From assembly GCA_900769555.1 (NCBI GenBank), contig CAAGHA010000002.1, forward strand, positions 1 through 6,925: 6,925 nt of DNA, read 5' to 3'. Below the pieces are notes generated by a model. It had not been told where the DNA came from, ran no database searches, and saw only the letters and a list, made by a program, of their open reading frames with translations. The position numbers and the translations under genes are program-made. Below are positions 6,224-6,925 of the stretch, piece after piece (positions within the stretch are counted from its first letter, which is position 1; the number at the start of each line of letters is the position of its first letter). Source of the stretch: Bacteroidales bacterium (lineage in GTDB: Bacteria > Bacteroidota > Bacteroidia > Bacteroidales > Paludibacteraceae).

Positions 6224-6913
6224 TCAAAACTCCCTTATTTCATCCTCCATATCATCAATAGGACGATTAATGAAATCCAAATAGGGTTTCAAAATTTTAA
6301 ATACAGAGAGACAATCATCCATCCAATATTCTGAATCAAAAAAAGAATCTTTTACTGGTGTTGATACGGCATAGTCTTTCGGTTGAATATACTCTGGAAA
6401 AGGAAAATCTTTCGAAAAACCTTTGGGCAAGGTCTTTAATCTACTCTCTCCAATCTGCTTGAAATAATGAGAAAATTGAGGCGACTCTACAATCTCTCTA
6501 AATTCATCTATCATATCAACAACATCCTCTCTGATACGATACAAAACTTTCTGTGGCAAACAATAAGCACCTCCTGCTAAAAAGCAATTTCCCGGTTCTA
6601 AATGCAAATAATACCCTCCATGCAGCGACTTCTTCCCCTTTGCATTGATATATGCTCCTATATGTTGTTTGTAGGGTGATTTATCCTCTGAAAAACGAAT
6701 ATCTCTATAAATTCTGTAGGTACAATCTTGCACTTTCAAATGCGAAACACTATCATCAAAAGAAGAGATAGCCAAAATCAAATCTTGCACGAGAATATGA
6801 AATAAGGATTTAACCTCCTCATACCGAGATCTATTCTCTTGAAACCAATCTCTGTTGTTATGTTGCGCTAAATCCTTTAAAAATTCTAATATTTCCCCAA
6901 CTCTATATGTCAT
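6224..6913 (-). CDS. DUF2461 domain-containing protein
   Basis: This complete 229-residue protein belongs to the DUF2461 family (TIGR02453-like), which is widespread in bacteria and fungi and has no established function. The family motifs run in order: NNRDWFxxNRxxYE (residues 19-32), YRIYRDIRFSEDKSPYKxHIGAYI (66-89), GGYYLHLEPGNCFLAGGAY (99-117) and a C-terminal YIQPKDYAVSTPVKDSFF segment (175-192). The length fits the family and there is no signal peptide. The ATG at 6913 is 12 bases from the window edge, so its promoter is not visible. Its TGA stop is 2 bases before the start of the Sel1-repeat gene, so the two form a tight operon. The function cannot be read from the sequence. Confidence 0.9.
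   Translation of the reverse strand: MTYRVGEILEFLKDLAQHNNRDWFQENRSRYEEVKSLFHILVQDLILAISSFDDSVSHLKVQDCTYRIYRDIRFSEDKSPYKQHIGAYINAKGKKSLHGGYYLHLEPGNCFLAGGAYCLPQKVLYRIREDVVDMIDEFREIVESPQFSHYFKQIGESRLKTLPKGFSKDFPFPEYIQPKDYAVSTPVKDSFFDSEYWMDDCLSVFKILKPYLDFINRPIDDMEDEIREF
6230..6236 (-). promoter_or_regulatory. ribosome-binding site that decides the Sel1-repeat gene start
   Basis: On the - strand AAGGGAG lies within the last codons of the DUF2461 gene, 8 bases before the ATG at 6221 and only 2 bases before the alternative TTG at 6227. The spacing favours ATG. Strong Shine-Dalgarno sites are not common in Bacteroidota, so this one is notable. Confidence 0.55.
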
Positions 6914-6925
6914 GATGTTATAGAT

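Overview
The window looks like Bacteroidota, most likely order Bacteroidales. Four observations point there: a Bacteroidota-type MenG/UbiE with the phylum's usual Asp in place of His in signature 1, a C-terminal type A sorting domain of the type IX secretion system (T9SS), a DUF4348-type secreted protein whose signal peptide ends just before Gln, and a near-consensus Bacteroidota -7 box (TAnnTTTG) upstream of the first gene. The DNA is AT-rich overall. I see no rRNA, tRNA, CRISPR array, insertion sequence or phage gene.

Layout. Positions 1-50 may hold the last codons of an upstream + strand gene, with a small hairpin and a T10 run. Positions 51-382 are intergenic and carry a long imperfect stem-loop and the promoter for the first complete gene. 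On the + strand follow menG/ubiE (383-1126), the last methyltransferase of menaquinone synthesis, and an extended short-chain dehydrogenase (SDR)/NAD-dependent epimerase (1191-2201). A compact bidirectional terminator (2178-2221) separates these from everything to the right, which is on the - strand.

The - strand block reads right to left. A DUF2461 protein (6224-6913) is followed, 2 bases after its stop, by a cytoplasmic protein with an unrecognised N-terminal region and C-terminal Sel1-like repeats (5115-6221). After a 195-base AT-rich gap come two exported proteins 71 bases apart: a DUF4348-like protein (4245-4919) and a 649-residue beta-helix protein with an Ig-like domain and T9SS tail (2224-4173).

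How the genes relate. MenG is housekeeping. The SDR is probably lipid or sugar metabolism, but its substrate is not readable. The two exported proteins are plausibly co-transcribed, one staying in the periplasm or envelope and the other going to the surface by T9SS. The DUF2461/Sel1 pair is probably translationally coupled and of unknown function. I do not see a clear new multi-gene system. The most unusual items are the beta-helix protein (a Cys ladder that changes to an Asn ladder, two competing export signals, and a mosaic base composition) and the clean internal duplication in the DUF4348-like protein.
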